Origin: CAYTCZ01 sp964436315
GTDB lineage: Bacteria > Actinomycetota > Thermoleophilia > Gaiellales > Gaiellaceae
DNA length: 33,210 nucleotides
Reading direction: 5' to 3'
Assembly (NCBI GenBank): GCA_964436315.1
Contig: CAYTCZ010000033.1
Span: 1-33,210, forward strand
Under the pieces are notes generated by a model. It searched no databases, had not been told where the DNA came from, and worked only from the letters and a program-made list of their open reading frames with translations. A program made the translations under genes and the position numbers. Shown here piece by piece: positions 23,807-31,515 of this stretch (within the stretch, counting starts at the first letter, position 1; each line of letters begins with the position of its first letter).

Positions 23807-24649
23807 ATGCTCGTGGGGGTTGCTCAGATCGAGCCGAAACTCGGCGCGATCGAGCGAAATCTCCAGGCGTGCCTCGCGCGCGTCGGCGAAGCTGCCGCAA
23901 CAGGCTGCAAACTGCTCGTACTTCCGGAGTGCGCGGTCACGGGTTATGTCTACGACGCCTACGACGAGGCCTTCGCGCATGCCCAAGAGATCCCCGGGCC
24001 GGCGACGGAGGCTCTGGAGGCCGCGTGCCGAGAATCGGACATCGTGGTTGTCTGCGGTGTCCTCGCGCGTGACGGTGACGAGCTCAGAAATCGAGCTCTC
24101 CTCGTTGGACCGGACGGCCTGCTCGGGCACTACGACAAGACGCACCTGCCGTTCCTGGGGGTCGACCGGTTCGTGACTCCGGGCGAGGGCCCACTCGAGC
24201 CCTTCGAAACGCCGGTCGGGAGAGTCGGGATTGAGATTTGCTACGACCTGCGCTTCCCCGAGGTGACTCGCGCTCTGGCACTCGCCGGTGCCGAGATCAT
24301 CGCGCACCCCACGAACTGGCCGCTCGCCGCGAGAACGAACGCCGAATTCATCACCCGAGCCAGGGCACTCGAGAATCGCGTTTTTCTCCTGACGTCCAAC
24401 CGTGTCGGGATCGAGCGCTCAGCCGAGTTCTGCGGTTGGAGTCAGATCCTCGATCCACTCGGCACACGCATCGTCGAGGCGGACGAGACGAGCGAGGTGC
24501 TCCTGGTCGCCGAGATCGACCCTGCCGAGGCGCGCGTGAAGGAGATCATTCCGAAGCCGGGTGAGTACGAGATGCATCTATTCAGCCATAGACGGCCCGA
24601 GCTGTACGGCGTCGTGGCGCGAGAGCACCAGCCAGCGGAGACAAGCTGA
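23807..24649 (+). CDS. Carbon-nitrogen hydrolase (nitrilase superfamily amidase)
   Basis: A 280-aa enzyme of the nitrilase superfamily, which hydrolyses nitriles, amides or carbamoyl groups. The catalytic triad is visible: E41 (LVLPECAVTGY), K111 (HYDKTHLPF) and C145 (EICYDLRFPEV). The region AHPTNWP after the Cys is typical of the omega-amidase/N-carbamoylase branches. A conserved Glu lies near position 117-123 (GVDRFVTPGEG). The ATG at 23807 is 9 nt after TAGACT, without a Shine-Dalgarno. The cyclase-family gene follows 15 bp downstream, so the two are one transcript. The exact substrate is not predictable; omega-amidase, N-carbamoyl amidase or another amidase are all possible. Confidence 0.92.
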   Translation: MLVGVAQIEPKLGAIERNLQACLARVGEAAATGCKLLVLPECAVTGYVYDAYDEAFAHAQEIPGPATEALEAACRESDIVVVCGVLARDGDELRNRALLVGPDGLLGHYDKTHLPFLGVDRFVTPGEGPLEPFETPVGRVGIEICYDLRFPEVTRALALAGAEIIAHPTNWPLAARTNAEFITRARALENRVFLLTSNRVGIERSAEFCGWSQILDPLGTRIVEADETSEVLLVAEIDPAEARVKEIIPKPGEYEMHLFSHRRPELYGVVAREHQPAETS

Positions 24650-24664
24650 ACGAAGGAGGACGGG

Positions 24665-25630
24665 ATGGCAAAAGCGAAAGAGGCGCTCACGTACGAGCCG
24701 CTGCTCGACCAGGGGGGTGTCAAAGTCTCAAAGAGCCCCTGGGGTCCCGATGACGAGATCGGTCGGCTGAACTGGATCACGCCGGAAACGAACAAGGCGA
24801 TTCTCGAGCATCTGGACGGTAGCCATGTGTTCGACCTGAACGTCGAATACTTCATCGGGATGCCCTCATGGGTCGCTGCCGGCGATCCGAAGTACGAGAT
24901 CTGGATGACGCACACTCCGCAGGGCTCGATCAGCGACAACCTCTCAGGCGTCGGGAGCGAAGTGCACGAGAAGTACAGCTACTGCGGTGATTCGATCCAC
25001 ATGTACACCCACTGCGGTACGCACATCGACACCCTGAACCATCTCGGTTTCTACGGGAAGTTCTGGAACGGCTGGACCGCAGATCAAGATCTCGGTTCTC
25101 GGATTTGGAACAAAGGCGGTCTCGACAAGTACCCGCCGGTGATCGCGCGCGGCGTGCTGCTCGACATTGCTGGCCTCCAGGGCGTCGACTGTCTCGAGGA
25201 CAGCTACGCAGTCACACCGGACGATCTCAAAAATGCTGCAAAGGAACAGGGTGTCGAACTTCGGAGGGGTGACGTCGTCTGTGTGCGAATGGGTCGGATG
25301 AGCGTCTGGCCCGACTTCGACGGCTACCTCAACAACCCGCCCGGGATCGGACTTCCCGCCGCCAAGTACCTCTGTGAGGAGGCGGGCGCGATGTGCATCG
25401 CGGGCGACACGATCGGGCTCGAGGTTCTCCCGTCGGAGGAACCCGGTGTGTTCCTCCCGGTGCACGCGTACATGTTCGCGACCGCGGGCGCACAGATTAT
25501 GGAGATCGTCGACATGCAGGAGATCGCGGCCGAGAAACAGTACGAGTTCGCGTTCCTCGGCTTTCCGCTCAAGCTACGCGGCGCGACGGGTGCACCAATG
25601 CCCGCGTATGCCGTTCCGATGAAGAGCTAG
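24665..25630 (+). CDS. Cyclase-family hydrolase (kynurenine-formamidase-like)
   Basis: A 321-aa protein of the PF04199 cyclase family, metal-dependent hydrolases that open or close amide and ester rings or cleave formamides (kynurenine formamidase, isatin hydrolase). The metal-binding motif HxGTHxDxxxH is visible as H116-CGTH120-I-D122-TLN-H126. A strong GAAGGAGGA Shine-Dalgarno precedes the ATG. It is longer than KynB (about 210 aa) and closer in size to the long cyclases of actinobacterial and proteobacterial catabolic clusters. It is translated 15 bp after the nitrilase; the pair probably acts in one pathway. The operon ends at a strong hairpin shared with the convergent OCD-like gene. Confidence 0.9.
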   Translation: MAKAKEALTYEPLLDQGGVKVSKSPWGPDDEIGRLNWITPETNKAILEHLDGSHVFDLNVEYFIGMPSWVAAGDPKYEIWMTHTPQGSISDNLSGVGSEVHEKYSYCGDSIHMYTHCGTHIDTLNHLGFYGKFWNGWTADQDLGSRIWNKGGLDKYPPVIARGVLLDIAGLQGVDCLEDSYAVTPDDLKNAAKEQGVELRRGDVVCVRMGRMSVWPDFDGYLNNPPGIGLPAAKYLCEEAGAMCIAGDTIGLEVLPSEEPGVFLPVHAYMFATAGAQIMEIVDMQEIAAEKQYEFAFLGFPLKLRGATGAPMPAYAVPMKS

Positions 25631-25636
25631 AGGCGG

Positions 25637-25672
25637 CGAGTCGCGTCCGGCGCTTCAGCCGGGCGCGACTCG
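25637..25672. terminator. Bidirectional hairpin terminator between cyclase and OCD-like genes
   Basis: CGAGTCGCG (25637-25645) pairs with CGCGACTCG (25664-25672); the stem continues through a T-G wobble and CCGGC (25647-25651) with GCCGG (25658-25662), with a 6-nt loop. It lies between convergent genes (stops at 25630 and 25685) and can serve both. A short TT follows on the plus side. Confidence 0.75.
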
Positions 25673-25684
25673 TTCCGACGGACG

Positions 25685-26998
25685 TCAGCCGATTTCGAAG
25701 GTCTCCACGCCTGCGAAGACCTCGTCCGAGGGATCGGACAGGTACCGCTCGAAGATCGCGATCGCAACAGCGAGGTCCTGTACGGCGAGCCCGGTCGAGT
25801 CGAAGACTGTGATCTCTTTGTCGGACGTGCGTCCTTGTTCTTCGCCCAGCATGACTCGACCGAGCTCGGCTACGTCGTCGCGGGCCAGTTTCCCGTCGTC
25901 GACGGCGCGGGCGATATCTCCGTTGTGGCTTGCCTGCTCCCACTCGTCACACACGATTCGACTCCGGAGAAGCTCTTCGACCGCGATCTCTGCTTTGCCG
26001 GGTCCATCCGCTCCCATCAAACTGACGTGCTGACCCTCGCGAAGTGAACCCTCTGTGAAGACGAGCTCCTTTCCCGGCGTTACCGTCGCGACGACGTCGG
26101 GCGCCAGTGCTTCCTCCAACGAGGCCGCCGGACGGGCGCGCTCTCCGAGGCTTCTGGTTGCCGCCGCGACGGTCTCCGTCCGCGTATCCCAAAGCAGAGT
26201 CTCGTAGTTCTCCGCGAGAAATGCGCGTGCCACCGCTTGACCGTTGACTCCGCATCCGACGATCGCGGCTCGACGGGCTCTCCTCCGGGCGAGCAGTTCG
26301 GCGCCGAGTACCGCCGCCGCGCCCGTGCGAAGTGCAGTGAGCGCTGATGCATCGAGCGCGGCGAGCAGACGCCCGGTCTCGGTCTCTGAGAGAAGCACGA
26401 TGCCCGTGACGGTCGGGAGGCCACGCGCCGGATTTCGTGGGAACGATGTGATCCACTTGAGAAGCGCGTAGCCGTCCCCGGAGGCAGGCATCGCTCGGAA
26501 GTCGCCGTCCGGCGGTGCGAGGACGTAGACCTTCGGCGGCATCTGCCAGGCTCCCTGAACGTACTTCGTGAATGCCCTGCGAACGGCCTCCATGGCGACG
26601 TCCGGGGTTGCGGCAGCAAGCACGTGGCGCGCTGCGAAAACAGGCACGCGTGGCGTTTCCCCGTCCTGGCTCTGGACGTCGACGTATCGCTCAAAGGCGC
26701 GCTGACGCCGAAGGCACTCCTCGAGTTCTGCTTCGACTTCGGAGACCTGAGCCTCCAACCGTGCTCGAACTTCCTCGGGCGGCGCCCTCTTCGCAAAACC
26801 GATCGAGCGGAGCGTCTCGACGTCGTCCTCTGGCATTTGAGCGAAAGCGCTTTGGTCGGCTCGCCAGGCCTCGAGGTCGCGAAGAGCGTTCTCGTACCGC
26901 TCGCTAAGGGCGAGCTGGCGCTTCTTCTCGAGTCCAAGTGAGTCCAACGCCTCCCGACGTCGCCGGGCTCGCACTATCTCCTCCCGCCTCGCGATCAT
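25685..26998 (-). CDS. Ornithine cyclodeaminase/mu-crystallin family dehydrogenase with a long N-terminal extension
   Basis: A 437-aa protein; the family norm is about 320. Residues 119-437 are a complete OCD/mu-crystallin domain: KWITSFPRNPARGLPTVTG, TALRTGAAA (221-229), the NAD fold VGCGVNGQAVARAF (247-260), and FDSTGLAVQDLAVA with D408 at the family's catalytic Asp. These enzymes are NAD-dependent amino-acid or imine dehydrogenases/reductases. Residues 1-118 are a charged, coiled-coil-like extension (RREEIVRARRRREALDSLGL; EVRARLEAQVSEVEAELEEC) of unknown role. The start is supported by the ATGA overlap with the acetamidase stop (26995-26998). A shorter start at residue 55 (MPEDDVETLRSIGF) would leave half the extension. 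Third and last gene of a tight minus-strand operon. Confidence 0.88.
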   Translation of the reverse strand: MIARREEIVRARRRREALDSLGLEKKRQLALSERYENALRDLEAWRADQSAFAQMPEDDVETLRSIGFAKRAPPEEVRARLEAQVSEVEAELEECLRRQRAFERYVDVQSQDGETPRVPVFAARHVLAAATPDVAMEAVRRAFTKYVQGAWQMPPKVYVLAPPDGDFRAMPASGDGYALLKWITSFPRNPARGLPTVTGIVLLSETETGRLLAALDASALTALRTGAAAVLGAELLARRRARRAAIVGCGVNGQAVARAFLAENYETLLWDTRTETVAAATRSLGERARPAASLEEALAPDVVATVTPGKELVFTEGSLREGQHVSLMGADGPGKAEIAVEELLRSRIVCDEWEQASHNGDIARAVDDGKLARDDVAELGRVMLGEEQGRTSDKEITVFDSTGLAVQDLAVAIAIFERYLSDPSDEVFAGVETFEIG

Positions 26999-28017
26999 GT
27001 TGCGAAGATATCCAGTGGAACGAACGCTGAGACGATGGGATTCGGCACGTCGACGACCTCCGAGATCCGTAGGTCGACAGCGACGCCCGTCAGTCCGTAG
27101 GCGGCCGGCCGCTCAAAGCCGTACGTCGCTTCCAGGTAGTTGACCATTTCGATCAGGGCGTTTCTTCCGGCGAGCGTCAGATCCATCGACTCGTTGAGGC
27201 CATCGTCGGTTATGGGCATCCCCATCGTCGCAAACCAACGCCGCGGTGTCTCCGGTGGAGTTTCGAAAACGGGAAAGCGCGGACGCCAGCTCGGTTGCTT
27301 CTGCACATCGAATCGAACGGTGATCGAACCGGCGACCTCGAGTCCAGTCCCGGACACCTCTCCATCACCTTGGGCAAAGTGGAGATCTCCGACTGAGAAG
27401 AGTGCACCCTCGACGTGAACCGGAAGCACGAGTCGACTTCCGACAACAAGCTGACGCGTATCGACATTTCCGCCGGTTTCCCTCGGGGGAATCGTGCGGA
27501 GACCGTCGGCAACCGCCTGCGGTACCGCGCGCTCCTCTTCCTGGCCTGCGACCGCGCCTCCGCGCAGCCTGAGCCCCTCTTCTCTCGCGCGAATCCGAGC
27601 CATGAGGTCGTGGGACGGAGCGACGCCCAGCGTTCCGGGGAACGGCGCGGCGGGGATGGCAACTCCCGGCAGCTCCTTGGATCGAGCGATGTCGCCATCG
27701 ATATTCCACTTGATGATGTACGGATCCGGAAACAGATCGGCCAGGAAGCCGAAGCCCGGAATGAGCGGTGTCGAGCCGAAGGAATCCGGCTCGATGTCGA
27801 CGATCTCAACTTCCAGGAGATCGCCCGGACTGGCAGTTTCCACGAAGACTGGCCCTGTGAGCGGATGCGGAATTCCGAGGTCGAAATCGAGGAGATCGGC
27901 GGCAACCGACGCGGGCGTGACCTGTCCCGCAAGCCCGTCCTCGCACTCGAGCGTCAAGTCCTCGCGGGGGCGGACGGTGAACGCCGGTTCGATGTCGGGA
28001 TGCCAACGGTTATGCAC
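26995..28017 (-). CDS. Acetamidase/formamidase family protein
   Basis: A 340-aa member of the FmdA/AmdA family, metal-dependent hydrolases of small amides. Landmarks include ETASPGDLLEVEIVDIEPD, PAAPFPGTLGVAPS, GGNVDTRQLVVGSRLVLPVH and GDLHFAQGDGEVSGTGLE, the last being the most conserved stretch. GTG start, overlapping the preceding GNAT-GAF stop by 8 nt, and its own stop overlaps the OCD-like start by 4 nt; the three are translationally coupled. Natural substrates of many members are unknown; here a formamide or acetamide released by the neighbouring hydrolases is plausible (inference). Confidence 0.92.
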   Translation of the reverse strand: MHNRWHPDIEPAFTVRPREDLTLECEDGLAGQVTPASVAADLLDFDLGIPHPLTGPVFVETASPGDLLEVEIVDIEPDSFGSTPLIPGFGFLADLFPDPYIIKWNIDGDIARSKELPGVAIPAAPFPGTLGVAPSHDLMARIRAREEGLRLRGGAVAGQEEERAVPQAVADGLRTIPPRETGGNVDTRQLVVGSRLVLPVHVEGALFSVGDLHFAQGDGEVSGTGLEVAGSITVRFDVQKQPSWRPRFPVFETPPETPRRWFATMGMPITDDGLNESMDLTLAGRNALIEMVNYLEATYGFERPAAYGLTGVAVDLRISEVVDVPNPIVSAFVPLDIFAT

Positions 28018-29203
28018 GTACGAGCTCCATCATTCGGTCGGCGGTCTCCGAGGCGAGCCTCTTTTCGGCAGCTGTCCACGTTCTGGGAGAGCCTGTCTGA
28101 TGGAGGGATATCACGGCGACGAGTCGGTCGTCCTCGAAGATCGGGGTGACGATCTGGCTCGCCAGCCCACCGTAGGCCTCTCGCATCCGGTGGAACTCAG
28201 GATCGTCGAAGGCTGTGGCCGCATCGTCTTGAACCACCGGTGCGCGGGTCTCGAGCATTTGCGTCACGACGGGCTGGTTTCGGAGATCAATTCCGGCGCC
28301 ATCGCGGATCGAGTCGATTCCCTCAGCGAGGACCTCGTGCGTGACGGGAAACATCACTTCGCCACGCCGCTCCTGTCGGAGGGTGACGCGACTGGCTCCG
28401 GTGACGTCAAGAAGATTCTGAAGCACGGTTCTGGGCGTCACTCTGAACGCGTAGAGATTGCCGATCTCGTCGAAACCCATCTTGCGGTAGAGCTCTTTCG
28501 GCCAGTCGTCGACGTCGGCTGTGAGGAAGATCAGATCGCCGCGAAGTCGGAGGGCTTCCTCGATCGCTTTGGTCACGACGGCGCGAGCAAGCCCACGATT
28601 CCGATACTCCGGCAACGTCATCACTTGCTCGATCTGGAATGTTGCACCGTCCGAGTACAGCTCGCAGTAGGAGCCGATCTCGCCGTCGACGCGCGCTGCG
28701 AATCGCCTCATCGCCGTGACGTCGTCCATGAGGAACTGGGCTGCAAGCAGGTCTGAGATCGCCGCCTCATCGGAGTCGGCCCAACCCTCTGCGCGTATCA
28801 CTCTCGCACGCACCGGCTGGAGCTCGATCTCCTCCACTTCCTCAACTGAGCTCGTGTCGATCTCGCGGTCGGGAGAGCGAGTGAGCGCCATCAATACTTC
28901 GCTCTCACGATCCCAGCCGAGCGCCTCGAACTCGGGCCCGAGCCTCTGGCCGGTCGACTGGTCGTGAATCTTGATCTGCCGGTGCTGGTGTCGCGCAGCG
29001 CGGTGGAGTCGCTCCGCTTCGTCCGCGAGCGCGTTCGCGCCGAGTGCCGAATGCCCCTCGACGAGGCAGAAGTTCATGTCCCAGACCGCTGGCAGGTCGT
29101 CATGGAAGAGCGCCTCTCCATCCGGAAATGGCAACCTCCGAGTGGCAAGTCGCTTCTCGATTTCCGTGACGAAGGCGATGCTACGAGTCAGGCTCTCTGA
29201 CAA
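28010..29203 (-). CDS. GNAT acetyltransferase fused to a GAF domain
   Basis: A 397-aa protein. Residues 1-120 resemble a degenerate N-terminal GNAT half. Residues 130-255 are a GNAT domain with the acetyl-CoA motif VMTLPEYRNRGLARAVV (194-210), then LTADVDDWPKELYRKMGF. Residues 258-397 are a GAF-like sensor domain (QPVVTQMLETRAPVVQDD ... QIVTPIFEDDRLVAVISLHQ). GNAT-GAF fusion is uncommon; it could be a sensor whose ligand controls acetylation, or an effector-gated regulator. It is first in the operon ahead of acetamidase and OCD-like genes. The start is a TTG at 29203; an in-frame stop lies a few codons upstream, so no longer start exists, and a GATAAT box at 29223-29218 (minus) could serve as its -10. 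Confidence 0.8.
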   Translation of the reverse strand: MSESLTRSIAFVTEIEKRLATRRLPFPDGEALFHDDLPAVWDMNFCLVEGHSALGANALADEAERLHRAARHQHRQIKIHDQSTGQRLGPEFEALGWDRESEVLMALTRSPDREIDTSSVEEVEEIELQPVRARVIRAEGWADSDEAAISDLLAAQFLMDDVTAMRRFAARVDGEIGSYCELYSDGATFQIEQVMTLPEYRNRGLARAVVTKAIEEALRLRGDLIFLTADVDDWPKELYRKMGFDEIGNLYAFRVTPRTVLQNLLDVTGASRVTLRQERRGEVMFPVTHEVLAEGIDSIRDGAGIDLRNQPVVTQMLETRAPVVQDDAATAFDDPEFHRMREAYGGLASQIVTPIFEDDRLVAVISLHQTGSPRTWTAAEKRLASETADRMMELVRA

Positions 29204-29214
29204 GATCGGGGCAC

Positions 29215-29958
29215 ATGATTATCGATGCGCACCTCCACGTCGACGACGTGCCCGCGCTCGGATGGAGAATGGAGGCCGAACTCTGCGTCCGGCGGCTCGA
29301 CGAAGCCGGGATCGACGCCGGAATCGTGATGACCATCACCGACTGGCCCGAGGTGAATCGGGACTCGCTGGAGTTGGTCGCCGATGCGTGCGCAGCCTAT
29401 CCGGGTCGTCTCTATGCGTTCGCCCGAATGCATCCCTGGTACTGGGAAGAAGCCCTCGATGCGCTCGAGGCGGCATTTCGCGAGTACGACTGCTTCAAGG
29501 GGCTGAAGCTTCACCCCGTTTCGACGATCGACCATCCGGCGAGCGACGGAACCCTCCAGTTGATTCGGAAGGCGGCCGAACACGACGCTCCGACCCTGTT
29601 CCATTGCGGCGATGAGCCGCTGACGACGCCCCTGGGGATCGCGGAGGCGGCCGCCGCCTGCCCTGAGGCGACAATCATCCTTGGACATATGGGCGGTTAC
29701 TTCCACGTCGATGACGCGATCAGCGTCGGCCAGCAGTATCCGAACGTGATTCTCGAGACGTCGGCGATGCCGTATCCGGCGAAAATCCGCCAGGCGGTCG
29801 AGGCTGTTGGAGCCGACCGGGTGATCTACGGCAGCGACGGACCTGTCTGCTCGCCGCGAATCGAGGTCGAAAAAGTGAAGCTCGCCGAGCTCGAGCCGGA
29901 GTTCGAACGGAAGGTCCTCGGCGAGAATGCGCGCACCCTGATCGAGGCCGTACGCTGA
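29215..29958 (+). CDS. Metal-dependent amidohydrolase (PF04909 family)
   Basis: A 247-aa TIM-barrel amidohydrolase of the amidohydrolase_2 family, which includes decarboxylases and lactone/amide hydrolases. All ligands appear: the strand-1 HxH as H6 and H8 (IIDAHLHVD), GLKLHP at 96-101, H130 (TLFHCGDEP), H158 (ILGHMGGYFH) and D208 (IYGSDGP). It is shorter than typical (about 280-330). The ATG start lies directly before the HxH motif, 11 bp from the TTG start of the divergent GNAT-GAF gene. It is followed after 4 bp by a degenerate paralog. Confidence 0.92.
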   Translation: MIIDAHLHVDDVPALGWRMEAELCVRRLDEAGIDAGIVMTITDWPEVNRDSLELVADACAAYPGRLYAFARMHPWYWEEALDALEAAFREYDCFKGLKLHPVSTIDHPASDGTLQLIRKAAEHDAPTLFHCGDEPLTTPLGIAEAAAACPEATIILGHMGGYFHVDDAISVGQQYPNVILETSAMPYPAKIRQAVEAVGADRVIYGSDGPVCSPRIEVEKVKLAELEPEFERKVLGENARTLIEAVR

Positions 29959-29962
29959 CGCA

Positions 29963-30709
29963 ATGGTCATCGACGGTCTGGCCTTCCTCGGTGAATCGCT
30001 GTTCGGGCAACGCGCGAGCGCGGACGCGCTGCTCGCCGCCATGGAAGCGGCCGGCATCGATCGGGCTGTTGTCTGTCCAATGAGACCGCGTCGGTACGAG
30101 CTCGGGCCCGCGAACCAACACATTGCAAACGCGGTCGATGCGCACGGCGATCGCTTCGTCGGCTTCGCACGCGTCGACCCGAACCTCGGCGAGGATGCGC
30201 TCTCGGAAGCTCGGCGCTCGCTCGACGATCGTGGGCTGGTGGGGCTATTTCTCCACCCCTGGGAAGAGACGTTTCGTGTGAGCTCGGAGTTGCTCGATCC
30301 GATTGGCGCGCTGGCCCGCGAGCGAAACGTGCCGGTACTCGTGGCGGCGGGCTATCCCTGGGTTTCCGAGGCGCTCCAGCTGGCGGCCCTCGCCCGGCGC
30401 CATCCCGAGGTCAACTTCGTCGCCACAAACGGAGGCCAGATCAACATCTCAGGCCTCGGCCAAGTCGACGCCGAGCTCGCTCTCGACCGTTGCTCGAACA
30501 TCTCACTTCAGACGGCCGGCGTGTACCGGGAGGACTTCCTAGAAGGCGTAGCGTCACGGTTTGGAGCGACCAGACTCCACTTCGCGAGCTCCTTTCCATT
30601 CATGGATCCACGGCTCGAGATTCGGCGCGTGCACTGGGCTCAGTTCGACGACGGCGCGAAGGCAGAGATTCTCGGTACCAATACGGCTCGTCTGCTCGAG
30701 CAAGGTTAG
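29963..30709 (+). CDS. Degenerate amidohydrolase paralog (predicted pseudoenzyme)
   Basis: A 248-aa protein aligned along its whole length with the preceding amidohydrolase, but without metal ligands: strand 1 reads IDGLAFLG instead of IDAHLHVD, GLFLHP (94-99) keeps the shape but loses the Lys, VLVAAGYP (125-132) replaces the LFHCGDEP His, VATNGG (153-158) replaces LGHMGG, and HFASSFPF (206-213) replaces YGSDGP. The fold and lengths are kept and the frame is open. The two genes are 4 bp apart, so I infer co-production and perhaps a heteromeric partner or a ligand-binding regulator. A catalytic role without metal cannot be excluded. The YciF-like gene follows 14 bp later. Confidence 0.82.
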   Translation: MVIDGLAFLGESLFGQRASADALLAAMEAAGIDRAVVCPMRPRRYELGPANQHIANAVDAHGDRFVGFARVDPNLGEDALSEARRSLDDRGLVGLFLHPWEETFRVSSELLDPIGALARERNVPVLVAAGYPWVSEALQLAALARRHPEVNFVATNGGQINISGLGQVDAELALDRCSNISLQTAGVYREDFLEGVASRFGATRLHFASSFPFMDPRLEIRRVHWAQFDDGAKAEILGTNTARLLEQG

Positions 30710-30723
30710 GAGAGGCCGAACGC

Positions 30724-31224
30724 ATGGACGGACAAGATCGGGTCATTTCCAAGCTCGCTGGATTCGTCTCCGAGGCACAGGCCGGAAAGACGGAGTCGCT
30801 CGAGGCATTCGAGATGCTCGTGGAGACGACACGAGATCCGGCACTGCTCGAGGCTCTGAGGAACCACCGCGACGAAACGGAGATGCACAGACTGGTGCTC
30901 GAGCAACGGCTCCGGGCGCTGGGAGGTCGGAAGTCTGCGACACGCGAGCGGCGTTCGCTCCTCAAGGCGGCCGTGCGGGGTTTCTCAGAGGCCTCACGCT
31001 CCGATCGAGGAGCCAAGAATCTGCGGGATGCATACGTGAACGAACATCTCGAGATCTCGACCCAGCAGCTGATCGAGCGTATCGCCGTCGCGGTCGGCGA
31101 TTCGGAGACGGCGTCAATGGCACAGAAGATTCGTGCCGACGACGAACGGATGGCCGAAACCATCGCCGCGAGTTGGGATCGCATCGCAGCGCTCGTGACG
31201 GCGGCGCCTCGGAATCGAAGCTAA
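30724..31224 (+). CDS. YciF/DUF892-like ferritin-fold protein
   Basis: A 166-aa helical protein resembling the DUF892 (YciE/YciF) ferritin-like family: LVETTRDPALLEALRNHRDE, RLVLEQRLRALGG and YVNEHLEISTQQLIERIAVA follow its helix pattern. The family forms di-iron-type helical bundles tied to stress responses in some bacteria; a clear metal site is only partly visible here (E/H in RNHRDETEMH and NEHLE). The open frame begins far upstream inside the preceding gene, but the ATG at 30724 has AGGAGAGG upstream and gives the family N-terminus. It follows the degenerate amidohydrolase by 14 bp and is probably in the same transcript. Confidence 0.75.
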   Translation: MDGQDRVISKLAGFVSEAQAGKTESLEAFEMLVETTRDPALLEALRNHRDETEMHRLVLEQRLRALGGRKSATRERRSLLKAAVRGFSEASRSDRGAKNLRDAYVNEHLEISTQQLIERIAVAVGDSETASMAQKIRADDERMAETIAASWDRIAALVTAAPRNRS

Positions 31225-31515
31225 CCGTTGTCCGTCGTGGGCGTTGTGCCCGCACGCCGCCTCGGCTACCGTCAGTGCTCCAGAGCGGCTGAAGTTCGCG
31301 AGCAGAAGGCGGCACGGCAATGAGTTCCTGGTCGAAGACCTTGCCTGCAGACGGATCAGCGGGGAGCCGAGGGGATCGAGGTGATCCAGATTGACTTCTC
31401 GGAGCGCCAGCGGTTCGCGATCGCTGGACTCCACTGCGCAGCCCTCGAGCTCGTGCGAAACCAACCGGGGCCGATGCTCGCCTAACTTCAGTTTGCCGCC
31501 CCAAGCCGGCAAGCG
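31225..31515. other. Region between convergent genes, with a candidate terminator
   Basis: CGTG+GGC (31236-31242) pairs with GCC and CACG (31248-31256) with a 2-nt bulge, a probable end for the YciF-like transcript. The rest holds only weak frames (a 132-codon minus frame into the YciF-like gene) without recognisable content. Confidence 0.4.

Noticed and set aside
27494..28756. 420-codon plus frame opposite acetamidase and GNAT-GAF
   Set aside because: Spans two well-supported minus genes and shows no protein family pattern.
31114..31512. 132-codon minus frame after the YciF-like gene
   Set aside because: Half of it is antisense to the YciF-like gene; the free part has no recognisable family.
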